From: Margaritifera margaritifera
Lineage: Eukaryota > Mollusca > Bivalvia > Unionida > Margaritiferidae
DNA length: 64,000 bases
Assembly (NCBI GenBank): GCA_029931535.1
Contig: JAQPZY010001129.1
Span: forward strand, 1,279,175-1,343,174
Reading direction: 5' to 3'
In this document: positions 60,061 to 64,000 of the stretch, one piece after another
Layout: every line of letters starts with the position of its first letter
Numbering within the stretch: position 1 is the stretch's first letter
Notes under the pieces: model-generated
What the model was told of the DNA's origin: nothing
Database searches by the model: none
What the model saw: the letters and a program-made list of their open reading frames with translations, nothing else
Position numbers and translations under genes: made by a program

Positions 60061-61189
60061 TAAAGAAAAGTGTGCAGCCTATCTTTTGTTTTATTTATTG
60101 AATCTAAATGTCCTGTGTCACTTTGGACCAATGCAGAAAATGATGACAAAATGTTGTCACAAAAGCAAGATAGAAGTAATATTGTACCAACCGGTAATTT
60201 ACTAGTGAATTATTGGAAGCCATTTTACATCTCTGTTGGTGCTTTTCACCTTGTGAATATTTTAACACTGCTGATTTCCCCCATGGAGGCCACCGAGAAA
60301 AAACCTGTTAATGTACTCCAATGAATGTTTTGTTTCATGTTTATTCCATTCCACAGACAGGAAGGCATATTCATGTAGATGGGGCCCCATCTACATGCAT
60401 AAACCTTCCTGAAATTGGATGACAACAAACACAAAACACAAGCGAATAACTCCAACACTTATGTTGTTTCATGTTTATTCCATTCCACGGACAGGAAGGC
60501 ATATTAATGTAGATGGGGCCCAATCTACATTTATAAGCTTTGCCGACATTGGAATGAAACAAACACAAAACAAAATGAAGCAATGCACTCCAATACTTGT
60601 GTTGCTCCATGTTCATTCCATTCGACGGACAGGAAGGCATATTCATGTAGATGGGACCCAATCTACATGCATAAGCCTTCCTGACATTGGAAAGGTAAAG
60701 AAAGCTGTACAGCCTATCTTTAGTTTTAATTATTTAATCTAAATGTCCCGTGTCACTTAGGACCAATGCAGAAAATGATGACAAAATGTTGTCACAAAAG
60801 CAAGATAGAAGTAATATTGTACCAACCGGTAATTTACTAGTGAATTATTGGAAGCCATTTTACATCTCTGTTGGTGCTTTTCACCTTGTGAATATTTTAA
60901 CACTGCTGATTTCCCCCATGGAGGCCACCGAGAAAAAACCTGTTAATGTACTCCAATGAATGTTTTGTTTCATGTTTATTCCATTCCACAGACAGGAAGG
61001 CATATTCATGTAGATCGGGCCCCATCTACATGTATAAACATTCCTGAAATTGGATGACAACAAACACAAAACAGAAGCGAATAACTACAACACTTATGTT
61101 GTTTCACGTTATTCCATTCCACGGACAGGAAGGCATATTCATGTAGATGGGACCCAATCTACATGCATAAGCCTTCCTGACATTGGAAA

Positions 61190-61701
61190 GGTAAAGAAAG
61201 TTGTAAAGCCCATCTTTTGTTTTATTTATTGAATCTAAATGTCCTGTGTCACTTTGGACCAATTCACTTTGGACCAATGCAGAAAATGATGACAAAATGT
61301 TGTCACAAAAGCAAGATAGAAGTAACATTGTACCAACCGGTAATATACTAGTGAATTATTGGAAGCCATTTTACATCTCTGTTGGTGCTTTTCACCTTGT
61401 GAATATTTTAACACTACAGATATCATCATGGAGGCCACCGAAAAAGAAGCAATCCACTCCAATACTTGTGTTGCTTCATGTTTATTCCATTCCACGCACA
61501 GGAAGACATATTCATGTAGATGGGGCCCAATCTACATTTATAAGCTTTGCCGACGTTGGAATGAAACAAACACAAAACAAAAAGAACCAATGCACTCCAA
61601 TACTTGTGTTGCTTCATGTTTATTCCATTCCACGCACAGGAAGGCATATTCATGTAGATGGGGCCCAATCTACACACATAAGCCTTCCTGACGTTTGAAA
61701 G
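61190..61701 (+). repeat. Chimeric satellite module
   Basis: The first half matches modules like 54000-54240 (ACTACAGATATCATCATGGA). At GGCCACCGA/AAAAGAAGC (61432-61449) it switches to the middle of a submodule like that at 52106 (AAAAAGAAGCAATCCACTCC). It therefore lacks the usual GTTAATGTACTCCAATGAAT segment and the first hairpin. Confidence 0.85.
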
Positions 61702-61939
61702 GTAAAGAAAGGTGTCCAACCTATCTTTAGTTTCATTTAATGAATCTAAGCATCCCTTGTCACTTTAGACAAATTCAGAAAATGTTGACAAAATGTTGTC
61801 ACAAAAGCAAGATAGAAGTAATATTGTACTAACCGGTAACTTACTAGTGAATTATTGGAAGCCATTTTACATCTCTGTTGGTTCTTTTTACCTTGTAAAT
61901 GTTTTTCCACTGCTGATTTCCCCATGGAGGCCACTGAGA

Positions 61940-64000
61940 AGAAAAGTTGTTAATGTACTCCAATGAATGTGTTGTTTCATGTTTATTCCATTCCACAGAC
62001 AGGAAGGCATATTCATGTAGATGGGGCCCCATCTACATGTATAAACCTTCCTGAAATTGGATGACAACAAACACAAAACACAAGCGAACAACTCCAACAC
62101 TTATGTTGTTTCATGTTTATTCTATTCCACGGACAGGAAGGCATATTCATGTCTGCATAAGCCTTCCTGAAATTGAAATGAAACAAACAGAAAACACAAG
62201 CAATTCACTCCAATGCTTATGGTGTTTCATGTTTATTCCATTCTACGGACAGGGAGGCATATTAATGTAGATGGGGCCCAATCTACATGCATAAGCCTTC
62301 CTGACATTGGATGACAACAAACACAAAATAACAGAAGTAATGAAGTCCAATGCTTGTTTTTTTTCATGTTCATTCCATTCCACGGACAGGAAGGCATATT
62401 CATGTAGATGGGACCCAATCTACATGCATAAGCCTTCCTGACATTGGAAAGGTAAAGAAAGGTGTGCAGCCTATCTTTTGTTTTATTTATTGAATCTAAA
62501 TGCCCTGTGTCACTTTGGACCAATGCAGAAAATGATGACAAAATGTTGTCACAAAAGCAAGATAGAAGTAACATTGTACCAACCGGTAATTTACTAGTGA
62601 ATTATTGGAAGCCATTTTACATCTCTGTTGGTGCTTTTCACCTTGTGAATATTTTAACACTGCTGATTTCCCCCATGGAGGCCACCGAGAAAAAACCTGT
62701 TAATGTACTCCAATGAATGTTTTGTTTCATGTTTATTCCATTCCACAGACAGGAAGGCATATTCATGTAGATGGGGCCCCATCTACATGCATAAACCTTC
62801 CTGAAATTGGATGACAACAAACACAAAACACAAGCGTATAACTCCAACAAATATCTTGTTTCATGTTTATTCCATTCCACGGACAGGAAGACATATTCAT
62901 GTAGATGCGGCCCAATCTACATTTATAAGCTTTGCAGACGTTGGAATGAAACAAACACAAAACAAAAAGAAGCAATCCACTCCAATACTTGTGTTGCTTC
63001 ATGTTTATTCCATTCCACGCACAGGAAGACATATTCATGTAGATGGGGCCCAATCTACATTTATAAGCTTTGCCGACGTTGGAATGAAACAAACACAAAA
63101 CAAAAAGAACCAATGCACTCCAATACTTGTGTTGCTTCATGTTTATTCCATTCCACGCACAGGAAGGCATATTCATGTAGATGGGGCCCAATCTACACAC
63201 ATAAGCCTTCCTGACGTTTGAAAGGTAAAGAAAGGTGTCCAACCTATCTTTAGTTTCATTTAATGAATCTAAGCGTCCCTTGTCACTTTAGACAAATTCA
63301 GAAAATGTTGACAAAATGTTGTCACAAAAGCAAGATAGAAGTAATATTGTACTAACCGGTAACTTACTAGTGAATTATTGGAAGCCATTTTACATCTCTG
63401 TTGGTTCTTTTTACCTTGTAAATGTTTTTCCACTGCTGATTTCCCCATGGAGGCCACTGAGAAGAAAAGTTGTTAATGTACTCCAATGAATGTGTTGTTT
63501 CATGTTTATTCCATTCCACAGACAGGAAGGCATATTAATGTAGATGGGGCCCAATCTACATGCATAAGCCTTCCTGACATTGGATGACAACAAACCCAAA
63601 ATAACAGAAGCAATAAATTTCAATGCTTGTGTTTTTTCATGTTCATTCCATTCCACGGACAGGAAGGCATATTCATGTAGATGGGACCCAATCTACATGC
63701 ATAAGCCTTCCTGACATTGGAAAGGTAAAGAAAGGTGTACAGCCTATCTTTAGTTTTATTTATTGAATTTAAATGTCCTGTGTCACTTTGTACCAATGCA
63801 GAAAATGATGACAAAATTTTGTCACAAAAGCAAGATAGAAATAACACTGTATCAGCCGGTAATTTACTAGTGAATTATTGGAAGCCATATTACATTTCTG
63901 TTGGTGCTTTTCACCTTCTGAATATTTTAACACTGCTGATTTCCCCATGGAGGCCACTGAGAAGAAAAGTTGTTAATGTACTCCAATGAATGTGTTGTTT
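61940..64000 (+). repeat. Higher-order block, copy C (cut by window end)
   Basis: Corresponds to copy B at +4301 bp up to about 63940. It shares B's CACCTTCTGAATA variant, so B and C are closer to each other than to A. Near 63952 it carries CACTGAGAAGAAAAG where B has CACCGAGAAAAAAAA. Confidence 0.8.

Larger units (their letters stand above)
50277..64000 (+). repeat. Higher-order satellite array built from ~135-bp hairpin submodules
   Basis: The array runs from GGACCAATGCAG (50277) to the window edge. Each long module has a single-copy part and two to four submodules. The single-copy part runs GGTAAAGAAAGGTGTACAGC, TGTCACTTTGGACCAATGCA, GATGACAAAATGTTGTCACA, ACCGGTAATTTACTAGTGAA, CCCCATGGAGGCCACC. 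Submodules are 130-138 bp, centred on CATGTTTATTCCATTCCACR, GACAGGAAGGCATATTCATG and CATAAGCCTTCCTGACATTG. GGTAAAG anchors lie at 50842, 51592, 52365, 52865, 53501, 53998, 54498, 55134, 55630, 56394, 56890, 57401, 58150, 58923, 59423, 60059, 60694, 61190, 61701, 62451, 63224 and 63724. Spacing is 496-511, 635-636 or 749-773 bp, meaning two, three or four submodules. I count roughly sixty submodules. Many open frames cross the array on both strands; I do not consider them genes. Confidence 0.95.

Noticed and set aside
50277..64000. Dozens of 60-159-codon frames in the satellite
   Set aside because: They occur in several overlapping frames on both strands, follow the repeat period and have no independent gene signals.
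50277..64000. CRISPR-like array of palindromic repeats
   Set aside because: Repeat units are ~135 bp, spacers are not unique, the genome is eukaryotic and no cas genes exist.

Overview
The window is animal nuclear DNA: AT-rich, intron-rich, dense in old transposons and simple repeats, with no bacterial gene organisation, rRNA or intact tRNA gene. Several repeat styles suggest a mollusc, probably a bivalve: ~140-bp tandem repeats built around AGGTCAAAGGTCAAGGTCAC, a tRNA-derived SINE, compact palindromic MITEs, and a ~135-bp hairpin satellite. This placement rests on general knowledge of such repeats, not on a database match. Left part (1-16.3 kb): the only host gene I can support firmly is a plus-strand gene encoding tandem EGF-like domains. 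Four exons (2486-2580, 12132-12297, 15115-15312, 16210-16246/16250) have good splice sites and join in frame into four EGF modules. The gene starts left of the window. Its 9.55-kb first visible intron holds a SINE, tandem repeats, a (TA)n tract, a palindromic MITE and a 5'-truncated LINE. A piggyBac-type MITE with TTAA target duplication lies upstream. Middle part (16.3-50.3 kb): mostly a transposon graveyard. It includes a complete but dead mariner (19667-20969), a 456-bp element with 9-bp target duplications (27621-28076), three hAT elements with 8-bp target duplications (39710-40643, 42641-43994, 46613-47952), one carrying a large fold-back insertion, and a 2.2-kb TA-flanked element containing another fold-back (37163-39363). 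The most unusual item is a ~2.8-kb unit at 31.2-34.0 kb. It carries a broken gene of an uncharacterised Cys-containing protein family, and its two ends are inverted with respect to each other, each containing ~45-bp repeat units. A perfect 88-bp palindrome marks its left end. Possible fragments of further host genes are a promoter-like start with two short candidate exons near 42.0-42.3 kb and a candidate type II membrane-protein first exon at 30006; both are tentative. Right part (50277-64000, running off the window): a satellite with higher-order structure. Long modules of about 500, 636 or 750-773 bp carry two, three or four copies of a 130-138-bp submodule, each with a ~52-bp inverted repeat. 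Blocks of several modules are nearly identical at offsets of 1633, 4301 and 6558 bp, and one module is a chimera with a visible breakpoint near 61437. No virus, toxin gene or CRISPR array was found.
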